In this document: piece by piece, positions 1 through 9,580 of the stretch
How positions within the stretch are numbered: the first letter of the stretch is position 1
Layout: every line of letters begins with the position of its first letter
Assembly: GCA_940337035.1 (NCBI GenBank)
Contig: CALNHX010005178.1
Span: 1-64,000, forward strand
Reading direction: 5' to 3'
Origin: Agriotes lineatus
Lineage: Eukaryota; Arthropoda; Insecta; Coleoptera; Elateridae
DNA: 64,000 nt
Notes under the pieces: generated by a model
What the model saw: the letters and a program-made list of their open reading frames with translations, nothing else
Database searches by the model: none
What the model was told of the DNA's origin: nothing
Position numbers and translations under genes: made by a program

Positions 1-128
1 GGGGCGTCAGCCTTTTCCCGTCTCGTGCTGCTTCAGCAAGTATGTGATAAACTGTTTCGCCTTAAGTGGCAGTTCTACTCAGGCGATCGAACAAGGGAGG
101 TGTGTGTGTGTCGTTAGCGGCGAACTTA

Positions 129-296
129 TTACGCCAAGGCGTAGGTGTGATGGAATTCCATGCCCGGTTCTACGTCGTCACGTAAGGGAGTGTTCCCTTT
201 AGCTCGTTGTGCGAAGATTCCGTTGAGGTAGGACATCACTTGGGCTAGTTTGGCCGTCGTAGCGGCGTTTGTTGAAGCGCCAGCCTTTGTCGCCAT
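129..296 (-). CDS. short unknown ORF, 55 aa
   Basis: Short open frame starting MATKAGAS and ending HHTYALA, preceded by a good eukaryotic start context (AAAATGG). It is markedly more GC-rich than its surroundings and lies just left of the point (about 310) where the first composite repeat begins. I do not recognise it. The frame can be extended upstream to 440, but that part is AT-rich repeat sequence, so I chose the internal ATG at 294-296. It could be a fragment of a host or transposon gene. No domain, signal or membrane segment is visible. Confidence 0.25.
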   Translation of the reverse strand: MATKAGASTNAATTAKLAQVMSYLNGIFAQRAKGNTPLRDDVEPGMEFHHTYALA

Positions 297-767
297 TTTA
301 ATACCGTAACAAATTGTTTTTGTTATATAAAAACCATACGAAGCTGTTTGTTTTTCAATCACTTTGTTTTTTTCAGTTCTGAGAAAGCCTTTTTTAAGAC
401 AGTAGAAACACAGCATATGAATACATATACTAATGAACAATGACGTTTATGAAAAGTTGAAAGCCCTCAAATAGAAAAAAGTTAGTTGTTATTTATCTGT
501 AGTAATTACTTGAATGCCAATAATGGAACAAAACGATGATATGGCTTGTTCATGGAAAAAGCTGGTTCTTTAGTTGACAATAGTATATTACTCTGCAAGT
601 TCAGAAAAACCACTTTTCTAACGTGTTGATTATACTATTTGATCGCATCTCATAAGAAATGTAAAATATAAAATTTTTACATACAAGTAACACTAACGCC
701 CGTATTCATAGTCGTTCGCCAGCGGATTGCCGGCGACTCGCCAGAGTTTCGTTATGAATAGTATGTT

Positions 768-913
768 GGCGGCACTGTACGTCTATGTCAAATTCGAGGT
801 TAGCAGGTTAGATTTTGTGTCAGTTACTGTCAAAACTGACTGAAAACCTAACCTGATCACCTCGAATTTGGCATAGACTTACAGTGTCACCAACAACGCA
901 CCTCAGTATTGCC
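768..913. repeat. foldback element, left end truncated
   Basis: Two inverted arms with the cores TCAAATTCGAGGTTAGCAGG and CTAACCTGATCACCTCGAA around a short centre, ending CAGTATTGCC. The left outermost about 25 bp found in the full-length copies (5209-5376) are missing. No coding content. Confidence 0.75.
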
Positions 914-1183
914 ACACCGACCCATTAATCCAACAAACACAAAAGCTAGTAACCTCCGTCACTCGGTCAAGAAATAAACTAGTATTCATGTGGGTGCCTT
1001 CACACACAGGTATACCCGGAATTGAAAAAGCAGATAAGTACGCAAAAGAAGCGATATCATCCGCAGATGTTACTCACTTAAACAACGTGACCCCCTACGA
1101 CATCAAAAACCATCACAAGGAATCATCAAGTCCAGAACTTACTGATAGAAGACACCAGGTTATACTCTCCAGGCTTAAAATTG
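913..1183 (+). pseudogene. RNase H fragment of an I-like LINE
   Basis: The open frame runs from the end of the foldback element to about 1183 and contains VFMWVPSHTGIPGIEKADKY, which matches the final RNase H motif (WVPSH.GI.GNE.AD..AK) of LINE pol proteins of the I/R1/Jockey group. Only this C-terminal part remains, with no RT or endonuclease attached. The frame ends in sequence belonging to the neighbouring mariner-type element (GATGCCCCGC onwards), so the stop is not its own. Copies lie at 30290-30560 and 37271-37540. The ORF1 fragments at 7581 and 38621 may come from the same LINE. Confidence 0.75.
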
Positions 1184-1230
1184 GATGCCCCGCTTAAAAT
1201 CAAATCAGCGAACGGCGAGGTCTGACTGTA
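1184..1230. mobile_element. 3' end of mariner-type element
   Basis: The stretch ends GAACGGCGAGGTCTGACTG followed by TA. It is the inverted complement of the start CAGTCAGACCTCGCCGTTAG found at 35637 and, slightly diverged, at 7186. The complete version is at 35637-36430. Here only the terminal part remains next to the RNase H fragment. Confidence 0.7.
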
Positions 1231-1243
1231 TGTCCAACATATA

Positions 1244-3511
1244 AAGTCTGTTTCAATTTCACATGACACCGAGTAGGCATTGAAATTAAGAACGTTTTTT
1301 AAAACAGTGTAGAAATAGTGGCAGTTTAAATGTTAGGTTATAAATGTTTGACACATCAGCTTTAGCTTTAAGTATTGAAAATGCAATATATATATTTTTG
1401 AGATTAATTATTAATAAGTATATACTTAAGCTTGCTAACCCATTTTTTCAACAATACTTTAATGTTGATCCAGAAGATACATTAATTACAAACATGTGAA
1501 CCATTATCTAATAAACTAACACCAGAATGTTATTACAGCACACAGAGGCAAGATACCAATGAACTTATATTTGTAAAATGTTCTAAAAACTTATTCAACT
1601 ACTTATCTACTTGTATTTGTATTTGGGAGAGATTTCGAGATGCGGAAGGTCCTTCAAATCTCTTGACACCGACTGCTAGGGTCATATGGCCAAACCCCAC
1701 TAGAATTTTGCCGAAAAATACAAAATGCAAAATATAACAATACAAAATGTAAAATATAACATTCTAAATTGAAGCGAAAACGAAAAGTAAAAAATCATTG
1801 AAGAAACAAAAAACCCAACTGCGGAAATGTTAATTGTAATCAACAAGAACCAAACAAGATTAACTAAATCATTATAAAAACAAAATTATTAAAATTACTA
1901 AATTATTATACATACTATATACAGTGCTCATTACTCGGAATCTGAGTCAGAGTCGTTTTCATCAGAATCATGTGGCGTTTCTGATTGTCCTACAGTTGGG
2001 GATGATAGAAGTTGTACCTAGTATTTAACATTCGTTTTTACTCAGATTCAGAGCCCGCAATTTCGGATTCACTGTCCGAATCTCCAAGAGAAATTATAAT
2101 AGGAGGAAAGTTTTCAATACTGCTGCATCCCATGTATCTGGTTCAATCGTCGCGAATTAGTTTTTCACAGTGTTGTATGCTTTTGGTCCAAAAGTCAGCG
2201 AAACACATAGAAATTGATTCGCGCCATAATTTCTCTGCTTCTCCTTTTGATGATGCGCGAGAAGTAACATGCTTATTGAAATAATTCTTACATAATCCCC
2301 ATGCCAGCTCAATGGGATTGTATTGGCAGTGATACGGGGGCAATCTAATAACTCTATAACCACTGTAAAATGTCGTCTACCACATAGTTTTTTTTGTTCG
2401 GCAGTCGAGGTCGTATTAATTTCCACAGTTGTTTTTTCGTCAGTTTGTTGTCAAAAGTTACGTCGTGCTGTATCAACCAATCCTGTAATTGTTTTTTCTT
2501 ACTTGAAATAGTAGGTTTCTTATCTAAAAGAACTGAGTGGTAAGGAGTAAGGAGCGTTATCCATAATGATAACAAAATTTTTGTTTAATTTAGACAATAC
2601 GGGAATTAGCTGATTCTGTACCCATTTTGTAAAAATGTCAGAATTCATGGTTTTATGATAGTCCCGGTCGTTATTGCTAGAATCCAGTAGTAATTCACAA
2701 CCTTCTAAAAATCCATTAGACCATCCCGCATGCAAAATTGTGTACCGTTTTCCTTCTTGGCGAGTTTGACTTGGATTTCCTTTTCTGCAATCATCATTTA
2801 CCCAACGTTTTCTAGAACTCCCGTTTTTATATATCCACGTCTCATCTAAGTACACAAAACATACGTTATCACTAGAATCTATCATTTGAAGGTACTGCCT
2901 CAAGAAGGAAATCTTTTTAGCGACAACGTGTTGCTGTTCACATATTTTTCGTGAATTCACGATTTTAAATTTATAGCCCATGCTTTTGATTATCCTCCAC
3001 AATGTAGTACGAGATCCATTGTACTGTAGTTCCTCTTTCGCATAATTTAATAGATCTTGCAGAGTAAAGTACTCATTTGTTTCATGAAAATTCTAAATTT
3101 TTGATTGTAGGTCTTCTTTAAACGTGAAATTCCAAAATGTTGTGTTTTTTGAATTATTTCCCGTCTTAGTTGTAGCCAAATTGGGTTCATCTTGCATAAT
3201 TTTGCACACCTCTGCTCTGGATACCTATCAGCAAAATAATAAAAATCTCCGTAGAATTGTTATGAATACTTACTGAAAAAATCTCTGCTACAGCGTTTAT
3301 TATTTCACTTTTTGTAAGTGTACGGCCATTTTTTTCGGTCGATGTATGAAAGCATTTGTAAACTGCTACTTTGGTGTCTTTATAAATCTTTTTTGGCATT
3401 TTGACAAAAGGCAAATTGTCAGAATGACTTTAAGGTGTCAGTCGCTCAGTACACTCTAAAAAATTTCAATTCAAGATTTACTCGATGTCATGTGAAATTA
3501 AAACGGACTTT
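1244..3511 (-). mobile_element. IS630/Tc1-mariner-like transposon, copy 1
   Basis: The ends are inverted repeats: AAGTCTGTTTCAATTTCACA on the left and a matching TGTGAAATTAAAACGGACTT on the right, with TA on each side. The same repeat unit without the insert is visible at 37602-37620 (caacatgtatttcc), so the boundaries are supported by an empty site. The element is about 2.27 kb and carries one minus-strand transposase. A near-identical copy is at 30621-32890. The region 1400-2030 inside it is AT-rich, with no coding sequence I can recognise. Confidence 0.85.
2038..3399 (-). pseudogene. DDE transposase, IS630-like, dead
   Basis: Cut-and-paste transposase remnant. Visible in order on the minus strand: an N-terminal region starting MPKKIYKDTK, a first acidic motif FVYLDETWIY, a second FVIIMDNAPY, a lysine-rich insert, and PPYHCQYNPIELAWG carrying the catalytic glutamate. 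A C-terminal acidic serine-rich tail follows. The second Asp and the Glu are about 80 residues apart, longer than the 34-39 of classic Tc1/mariner; this matches an arthropod family I know only as 'Tc1-like DDE'. Breaks: a stop in the N-terminal half (TGG to TAG near 3098), a 7-bp tandem duplication just after MDNAPY, a frameshift before the PPYHC motif, and a stop in the tail (near 2151). A short intron interrupts the N-terminal region, as in copy 2. Confidence 0.8.
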
Positions 3512-3868
3512 TATTTCCACTGCCTGTATGTCCCAACATCTATTTTTACTGCGTGTATGTCCAACATGTACTACAACTACCTATCTATATATGTATATCC
3601 AACGGCTATTACGACTACCCACCTATCTCCCAACAGTATTTCAACTAACAATTGAATTTTTTAAAACTCAATAAAAATAGCTTGTTTTTACTTCTAAGGT
3701 TGGTCATATTTTAGTAGCTATAAATAGGGTTCTAAATGAAAAGATTTGTTTTCATGCAAAATTGTTTTTGTTATATAAAAACCATACGAAGTTGTTGGTT
3801 TCTTAATCACTTTTTTTTCAGTTCTGAAAGCCTTTTTTTAAGCAGCAGTAAAAACACAGCATATGAAT

Positions 3869-4792
3869 TAAATTTAGCTTGGATGGTAAAAGGATTGCAC
3901 CAGTTGCGGTAGCTAGGAATCTTGGGTTATATTTGGATAACAACCTTCGTTTTAAAACCCATATTACTAAGCTAATCCAAAAAGCATATTCCAATCTAAA
4001 ACTTTTATACTATAATAAACATCTCTTAAATGTTAATCTAAAAATTATGCTTTGTGATACTTTGGTTCTATCTCACTTCAATTTTTGCAGTCAGATTTAC
4101 GGTAAATGTCTAGATCGGACTGATAGAAACCGGATACAACGCGTTCAAAATTCATGTTTACGGTTTATCTATGGCATTAAAAGGAAAGACCATATTTCTT
4201 ACAAACTGGCAGATGCAAATTGGTTGAATATGGCAAATAGACGTAGCTTGCAAGCAGGCTGCTTGTATTACAAAATTATCAACAAGAAGGTCCCTACTTA
4301 TCTTTTTGAACGTTTAAGCTTTCGTACTGACGTGCACAATTTGAATTTAAGGTACAGGGGTTTATTGACTCCTCCAATGCATAAGACTGTACTCTTTGAG
4401 AGATCCTTTTCTTATAATATAGTTTCTGAGTTTAATAGTAGGCTCCACAGCATTGAAGCAACTTCTTTACAAGTCTTTAAAAATAAGTTAAGGCATCTGT
4501 TGCAGTCAGAGCAGTAAATACACTGTATTTTGTTATTACCTGTGTCTGGCATGTGCAAAATTGCTACATTGTTTTTTTTTCATATTATCCGCTGGAATAC
4601 TGGTTCGCGAGGAAGAGCAGAAGGCACTTAGTGTCTTTCTGAATGCGCGCCATTTAGTCCTTATAATTTAATCTTGTGGTGTAGATCTAGTACTTTACCA
4701 TTATGCATATGTTTTTTAATCTAAATGTAATGTGATATGAATGTTATATTATTAGGACTAATAAAGCCCTTTATTATTATTATTATTATTAT
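3869..4792 (+). mobile_element. 5'-truncated LINE insertion, CR1/L2-like
   Basis: This 924-bp insert is absent from the paralogous position at 33241-33247. It is flanked by TGAAT on both sides (3864-3868 and 4793-4797) and ends in a run of ATT triplets after an AATAAAG motif. These are hallmarks of target-primed reverse transcription by a LINE of the CR1/L2 group with a microsatellite tail. It postdates the duplication separating copies 1 and 2. Confidence 0.9.
3870..4517 (+). CDS. C-terminal end of LINE reverse transcriptase
   Basis: Partial coding sequence, open from the truncation point to a stop at 4515-4517. It carries the conserved post-catalytic part of CR1/L2-type pol: an N-terminal NLGLYLDNNLRF motif, then LCDTLVLSHFNFC, NRIQRVQNSCLRFIYGI, and a C-terminal FKNKLRHLLQSEQ. 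The catalytic RT motifs and the endonuclease are missing because the insertion is 5'-truncated, so it cannot make an active enzyme. The undamaged frame suggests a fairly recent insertion. The more decayed LINE at 20042-22092 belongs to the same broad clade. Confidence 0.85.
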   Translation, partial: KFSLDGKRIAPVAVARNLGLYLDNNLRFKTHITKLIQKAYSNLKLLYYNKHLLNVNLKIMLCDTLVLSHFNFCSQIYGKCLDRTDRNRIQRVQNSCLRFIYGIKRKDHISYKLADANWLNMANRRSLQAGCLYYKIINKKVPTYLFERLSFRTDVHNLNLRYRGLLTPPMHKTVLFERSFSYNIVSEFNSRLHSIEATSLQVFKNKLRHLLQSEQ

Positions 4793-4954
4793 TGAATATA
4801 CTAATAAACAATGACGTCAAACAGAAAGAAGATAGTGTCATTTATCTATAGTAATTACTTGAATGCCAATAATGAAACAAAACAATGATATGTCTTGTTC
4901 ATGAAAAAAGCTGGTTCTTTAGTTGACAATAGTATATTACTCTATAAGTTGAGA

Positions 4955-5050
4955 AAAGTGGTGTTTTTCTGAACAGGTATGGTGTGTTTGAGTACGAGCG
5001 TTAGCAAGTACTTAAACGGCCATACAAGTTTAGAAAAACAACTTTTATAA
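4955..5050. repeat. short imperfect hairpin
   Basis: Imperfect inverted arms GTTTTTCTGAACAGGTATGG and CCATACAAGTTTAGAAAAAC around a centre containing gagtacgagcgttagcaagt. The same hairpin is at 33407-33490. It is a degenerate MITE or stem-loop of unknown origin. Confidence 0.45.
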
Positions 5051-5208
5051 CGTGTTGTGTATACTATTTTATCGCATTTCATAAGAAATGTAAAATATTA
5101 AACTTTTACATACAAGTGACACTAACTGTCAAAACATAACCAAGATGGGCATAACTCATTCCTATGTACTAAAGCACAATAAGCAGCTCCAGTTGATGTT
5201 ATGCGTTT

Positions 5209-5376
5209 GGCAGTACTGAAGTGTGTTGTTGGTGACACTGTAAGTCTATGTCAAACTCGAGGTTAGCAGGTTAGGTTTTGCGTCAATCTGTGTCAAAACT
5301 GACGCAAAACATAACCTATTAACCTCGAATTTGACATAGACTTACAGTGTCACCAACAACACACTTCAGTATTGCC
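5209..5376. repeat. foldback element, full length
   Basis: Best full-length example of the family (168 bp). It is nearly perfectly self-complementary: it starts GGCAGTACTGAAGTGTGTTG, ends CAACACACTTCAGTATTGCC, and has AGGTTAGCAGGTTAGGTTTT and its complement in the arms. It would fold into a single hairpin of roughly 75-80 bp per arm. Related copies: 768, 7301, 30146, 33656, 37104, 37696, 38341 and 59648. Confidence 0.85.
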
Positions 5377-6196
5377 AAACTGTCAGGCCATTTTTAATTA
5401 CAATAGTTCCGTGACCATTTGGAGCCGTTTGGGTACCGAGTTGACGAGTTTGCCTGTATATAGGTTCCTTTTCAGTCATATTTTACAGTATAACCCCTCA
5501 GCTAATTGCATCTAAAATTCTAAAGTTGTCACGCACGCAACTCCGTACCGCTCTAATCTCTACGCCGTTGCAATTACAGCGGCAGTTTGTTTCTTCCCGT
5601 TTACTTCAATTTAAAACGAGGCCCTGCGAGTGCGATAGAGAGGTATTTGCCCCATCGCATTCTTTCGTATTCAGGCTGTCTCGCCTGCCATCGCCACGCG
5701 TGGTTTACTGCGTTCTCATTGGCTACATCTGTTGGCGTGATCGCGCGTTTTACGCGGAAGTTGGCTTCGCTTCGCTTGGGAGTGAGTTGATTTCCGGCTG
5801 GGGTTTGAGGCGCTTGATCTGCGAGCCTTGGCTCTTGGTGGCCGCCGTGCCTTCGTGCAAGGCGTCTTATGTTTGTGCTTTTACAGCTTGCCGCTGTTTG
5901 TTAATTGTTAGAGACTTCTGATCGGGCTGTCAAAGCGAGAGGTGGTTTTGCTAGTGGAGTGAGCTGTGGTGCCTTGTGTCAGGATAACCGTCAGTTTTGC
6001 ATAATTTCGTCGGGCCGTGAAGAGGCCATTCTCCCAAACTGGGGATTAATATCGCAGAGCTGTACAAGTTTTCGCCACGCTGGTGGAATATCTGCAGGTG
6101 CCGTTCGACTCCTACGCCTTCGCCTGTACGTCCGTTGCATTGGACAAGCCGCTAGCCGCCGTGACGCCATAGCTCGGCGGGCCCAATCAGGTAGCA

Positions 6197-6248
6197 TGTG
6201 TAATTTAGCATTAATAATTAACCTGTGTAATTTAGCATTAATAATTAA
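6197..6248. repeat. tandem repeat, 2 x 25 bp
   Basis: Two identical copies of TGTGTAATTTAGCATTAATA plus ATTAA, separated by CC. Also in the duplicate at about 34648-34699. Confidence 0.85.
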
Positions 6249-6320
6249 ACTCTTGTAACAGTAATTGCTATAAACGCAGTATCGCTTGACCGACGACATT
6301 AATATCCAAATTCAATAATC

Positions 6321-6432
6321 TGCCTACCAAGGCCTGTTGTATAACTACATTCATTCATCTGCCTACCAAGGCCTGTTCTATAACAAAATTCATAACTGCC
6401 TACCAGAGCCTGTTGTATAACTAAATTCATTC
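6321..6432. repeat. tandem repeat, 3 units of about 37 bp
   Basis: Three imperfect units beginning TGCCTACCAAGGCCTGTTGT, followed by an AT-rich spacer ending in ATTCAT. The same array is at about 34771-34882. Confidence 0.85.
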
Positions 6433-7185
6433 AGTCGATCGCGCTTAATTGTGCGTTATTTGTGAGAGCATTCAAGAATCGCTAAGGTCGCGGTGAACTG
6501 AGTTCATGTGATCATTTAATTATAGTTAACACACGTCACAGGTAAGTTGGCGACGCTTGCCGCTGCTGAAGGTCATGAGGCTACTACTATATTCCTTTCC
6601 CGTTGAGTTCTGGATTTTGGCCAAGGTGCAAAGTTAGAAGGTAGGCGCATTTGATTTCCCGGTTTTCTCTGGGTCTATCCTTGTATCTTCGTTTATGTCA
6701 ATGAAACCGGGTGGCGCGCTATTAAATTTGATCGATGTTTACCGCCCCTTTGGCCGTTGCTCGTAGGTAATCTCGTGAAAGACCCTCCCTCGCTCCACTG
6801 ATGTTTAGTCGGCATATCTTGTTGCGGGTTGGGCAGCGGCCCTAGGTGAGTGTTCGTACCGATTATGTGAAATATCGTCCGCGCCGGCCGTTTAGTTTTT
6901 GTATGAGCCGGAGCGGTGTCGTAAAAATCGTTTTAGACCGTAACAAAACGTAAAACGAATCGCCGTTGCTAGGCAGAATAGTGTTGCTAACGATAAAAGT
7001 ACCACATTTCTTATCTTATTTTGAATGAAGAAATGTAGTACACTTTCCAATGAAATACGATAAAATACTTTTCTGAAAATACCGTTGTTTTACAACTCGA
7101 ACTAATTTATAGTTATTTAAACTTATTTTCCTAAAGCAAAATAAGTAGATACATTTCATATTTTAGAAGTGTGGAAACCAATATA

Positions 7186-7300
7186 CAGTCAGACCTCGTC
7201 GTTAGCGGGGGTTACGTTCCAGAAGAATGCCGCGAAGCGCAAAACCGCGATGCGCAAGTAAACACATAAATGATAAAAACGGGGTAAGGTTCCATAAACA
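7186..7300. mobile_element. 5' end of mariner-type element
   Basis: Begins CAGTCAGACCTCGTCGTTAG directly after TA and matches 35637 onwards, then is cut at 7300 where a foldback element starts. The missing 3' end resembles the piece at 1184-1230. Confidence 0.7.
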
Positions 7301-7440
7301 ACTGTAAGTCTATGTCAAATTCGAGGTTAGAAGGTTAGGGTTTGCGTCAATCTGTGTCAAAACTGAAGCAAAACCTAACCTACTAACCTCGAATTTGGCA
7401 TAGACTTACAGTGTCACCAACAACACACTTCAGTATTGCC
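7301..7440. repeat. foldback element, left end truncated
   Basis: Family of 5209-5376. It lacks the outer left arm, starting at ACTGTAAGTC, and ends CAGTATTGCC. Its counterpart is 38341-38480. Confidence 0.75.
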
Positions 7441-7444
7441 AAAC

Positions 7445-7545
7445 GTAAAACAAATCGCCGTTGCTAGGCAGAAAAGTGTTGCTAGTTATAAAAGTACCAC
7501 ATTTCTTATCGATTTTGAATAAAGAAATGTAGTACAGCGTTTCGT
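7445..7545. repeat. local duplicate of 6945-7045
   Basis: The sequence starting CGTAAAACAAATCGCCGTTG and ending near AAATGTAGTACA repeats 6945-7045 in direct orientation about 500 bp away. The pair also occurs at 37985-38090 and 38485-38585; copy 2 has only one (about 35400-35505). Confidence 0.7.
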
Positions 7546-7580
7546 TCCGATCTTCGTTCGAGACGGTCGATTTTCTGTGT

Positions 7581-7875
7581 GTGCCGAGTGAAAACAATGG
7601 TCATCTATTTATAGTGCGAGAGTTAACCGAGATATCAGGACAGCTGTCCAGCCAGTCCCAGGTAATCCTTATCGGACCACTTTACACTTCCAAAATTATA
7701 AATCCAGACAACATAAATAAAAACCAACTAAACCTAACCCCAACTCAAAGCGAAAAACCAAACAATCAAGCTACCTTCTCATCAGTCACCAAATCACAAC
7801 ACTCCATGTTGCAAAAGACCAAGCCATAATTATAGATACAATTGACGGAATACCGCAAACAGATTACATTAAAGC
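7581..7875 (+). pseudogene. LINE ORF1 fragment (I-like)
   Basis: The open frame beginning MPSENNGHLFIVRELT is followed, after a one-frame shift near 7810, by AIIIDTIDGIPQTDYIKA. The latter resembles the conserved region at the start of the ORF1 (gag-like) RNA-binding proteins of I-type LINEs. The fragment stops abruptly at an oppositely oriented gag fragment. An N-terminus without its zinc knuckles cannot be assigned firmly. It may come from the same LINE as the RNase H pieces. Near-identical copy at 38621-38915. Confidence 0.5.
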
Positions 7876-8615
7876 CATATTCTGGTTGTTATCTACTAAT
7901 TTAGTGAACAGGTCCTTGAAAGTGGCCCATTCCTCATAATTTCCCTCGTATATGGGGATTTTGACTTGAGGAAGCGAGATGGCTGCTGCTTGCTCGTTCC
8001 TTGTCGGTGCTTGCAATAAAATAATTAAATTTCTATACCTGTCTTCCAACGTAGTATATTCAGGACTGAAGTGCATTTGTTCTGAAGCCATGTCGTTTGA
8101 CATAACTTCTTCGTCCATCTCGACCACACGATCCCATTTTTCTCTTAATTCCCTTGTCGTGATGGCGGGCCTCCCTAATTCTTGTGTTAGTTCGGCGTCG
8201 TCCATCGCTTGCTTAAAATTCTGAATCCGAATCTGCAGTTTTCGGATACGAACCTTTTGCTCGGGGTTGGCCACCTTTCCTCTTGATTCCTGCTTACGGA
8301 GGGGTTGGAAATTTCCGTTGATTTTGAACAGCTCTGCAAGTAACTTTTTGCTTCGCCGTATATGGCTTTAATTTGATCGTAATACCCTGTTGTAAAATAA
8401 TTATGAGTTGAAATACTTAGCTGCCCCATTTCTGCATGATTTTTAGTTGCAGTGTTCCAAAGTTCGTCCAGCGTTTTGTTGCGACTGGCGATGTAGGCTT
8501 CGTTTTTTCGGCTGGCAGGGTCCTTTTTGCCGTTAGATAATACTTGTTTTATCTTCTGCTCGAGCTCTTCTTGGGCGACAGATAATTTGTTGAATTCCTC
8601 CATGTTGTTAGCCAT
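7876..8615 (-). pseudogene. BEL/Pao-type gag fragment (second element)
   Basis: The minus-strand frame starts MANNMEEFNKLSVAQEELEQ, a helical N-terminus. After a one-base deletion near 8274 (this base is present in the copy at 39315) it continues to PQVKIPIYEGNYEEWATFKD, the start of the DUF1759 gag region of BEL/Pao elements. It is cut at about 7876, where a LINE fragment begins. The protein differs from the gag of the element at 9103-15742, so this is a second family. It is coding only in part and not functional. Confidence 0.7.
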
Positions 8616-9097
8616 TTTTTGGGACCTGGGTGGTTGGCAGATGTTGTCTTCTTCTCGGGATGCTGGTGACCCTTGGGATGTGTTTGTTCTTTAGTTGGAG
8701 ACAGATCCGGCTCGAAGGACCATGAACAGAATTGCCTGGAGGCTGGATCAGGATTCCGTTGCTTTGCGCTGGTTCTATTCCTTAAGCACATAAACGAGAC
8801 TGCGTTTATGTTTTAAACCAATGTAGTCAATGGTACTTAAAAGGGACGACAGTAAACTACCCTCGGAGACGCAGCCTCACGTCTCGATAATATTATGGCT
8901 TGGTATCAGGGTAGCGACGTAGTGAATGAATCAGACATTAAATGCAGATGGTTTTATTACGAAAATAAACGTTCTATTTATACAAAACAAGAATGCTTAA
9001 CTAAGTAACATATCAAAGTTCAGAATAGTGTAGTTTACTGGAACGCGTTTAAAGGTACGAAAACAGCAATTCAGCACAGTAAGCTTTTTATAGTTCC
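8616..9097 (-). other. probable leader/LTR of the second BEL-like element
   Basis: Lies immediately upstream (minus strand) of the gag fragment. A TATAAATAG box at about 8976-8984 and an AATAAA-type signal nearby (minus strand), then about 300 bp of untranslated sequence to the gag start, fit the end of an LTR plus leader. I could not place the LTR boundaries or a convincing primer-binding site. The BEL element at 9103 appears to be inserted into this LTR, whose remainder would continue after 15748. Confidence 0.4.
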
Positions 9098-9102
9098 GTA
9101 TG
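9098..9102. repeat. target-site duplication of BEL element, left
   Basis: GTATG, identical to 15743-15747. Confidence 0.9.
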
Positions 9103-9440
9103 TGTTACTACGATAGCAGCAGTGGACTGTAATTTTGATTTAATCGAGAGCTACCAAATTATTTATGGCGAGGGTACGCGCAACAATTAGGAAGTGTATT
9201 GCCACCTACCTTTAACTACGGCTCCTTCTCTCGTGTCCAGCCTGCAGTCGCGGCAAGCGTTACTTGTAGATGGACTTCTCGAAGATCTTTTGCACATACA
9301 TTCTTTATTTAGCGGACAGTTTTACATACACAAGAATAACATTAAGAACCCGATATTGGGCAGGCAGCCCAACTTTCCTATCTTTAACGCGACCCTCGCT
9401 CTTACCAAAAAACTAATTGCAACGTCTGGAGGCCTAAACA
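9103..9440 (-). repeat. 3' LTR of BEL element
   Basis: 338 bp, TGTTACTACG ... GGCCTAAACA on the plus strand. Lacks an internal block of about 88 bp that is present in the other LTR (after ATTAAGAAC), and otherwise differs at only a few bases. Confidence 0.92.
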
Positions 9441-9454
9441 TCCTCCCCCACCTT
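9441..9454 (-). other. polypurine tract
   Basis: On the minus strand the bases just before the 3' LTR read AAGGTGGGGGAGGA, a purine-only tract in the expected position for plus-strand priming. Confidence 0.75.
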
Positions 9455-9580
9455 GGAGCGACCAGGTCCAACAAACAACAACACAACTAATCTAATTAAC
9501 AACAATACAACAAAAAGACGTTTCTCCAAGCTCAATACCAATCCTATCGAAACAAGGAGGAAACGCAACAACAATAAATT

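Larger units (their letters stand above)
5400..6960. other. GC-rich segment with splice-donor-like sites
   Basis: This segment is far more GC-rich than its neighbours and is repeated at 33845-35405. Short open frames exist in several phases, but none has a recognisable domain or persists between the copies without frameshifts, so I do not call a protein. It contains two strong 5' splice-site matches on the plus strand (ACAG|GTAAGT at about 6541 and CTAG|GTGAGT at about 6846) and two sets of tandem repeats. It could be a promoter/5'-UTR region of a host gene or an LTR/leader captured by the repeat. Confidence 0.5.
311..7300 (+). repeat. composite repeat, copy 1
   Basis: This stretch matches 29703-35745 almost base for base and in the same order, apart from a LINE insertion (3869-4792) present only here. 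Parts also match 36660-39427. The order is: AT-rich repeat body, foldback element, RNase H fragment, mariner-type 3' end, IS630-like transposon, repeat body again, second foldback, GC-rich segment, repeat body, mariner-type 5' end. At about 7300 the match with copy 2 stops, but the match with copy 3 continues to 8395. I read it as a segmental duplication of nested transposons, not a gene. Confidence 0.85.

Noticed and set aside
768..913. AACCTAACCT/AGGTTAGGTT motifs as possible insect telomeric repeats
   Set aside because: They are single or double occurrences within foldback arms, not tandem TTAGG arrays.
5526..6299. Several overlapping open frames in the GC-rich segment, both strands
   Set aside because: No recognisable domain, and the frames differ between the two copies because of small indels; likely a by-product of GC content.
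6321..6432. Three-unit repeat considered as a CRISPR-like array
   Set aside because: Units are imperfect, contiguous and few, in a eukaryotic transposon context; a simple tandem repeat.
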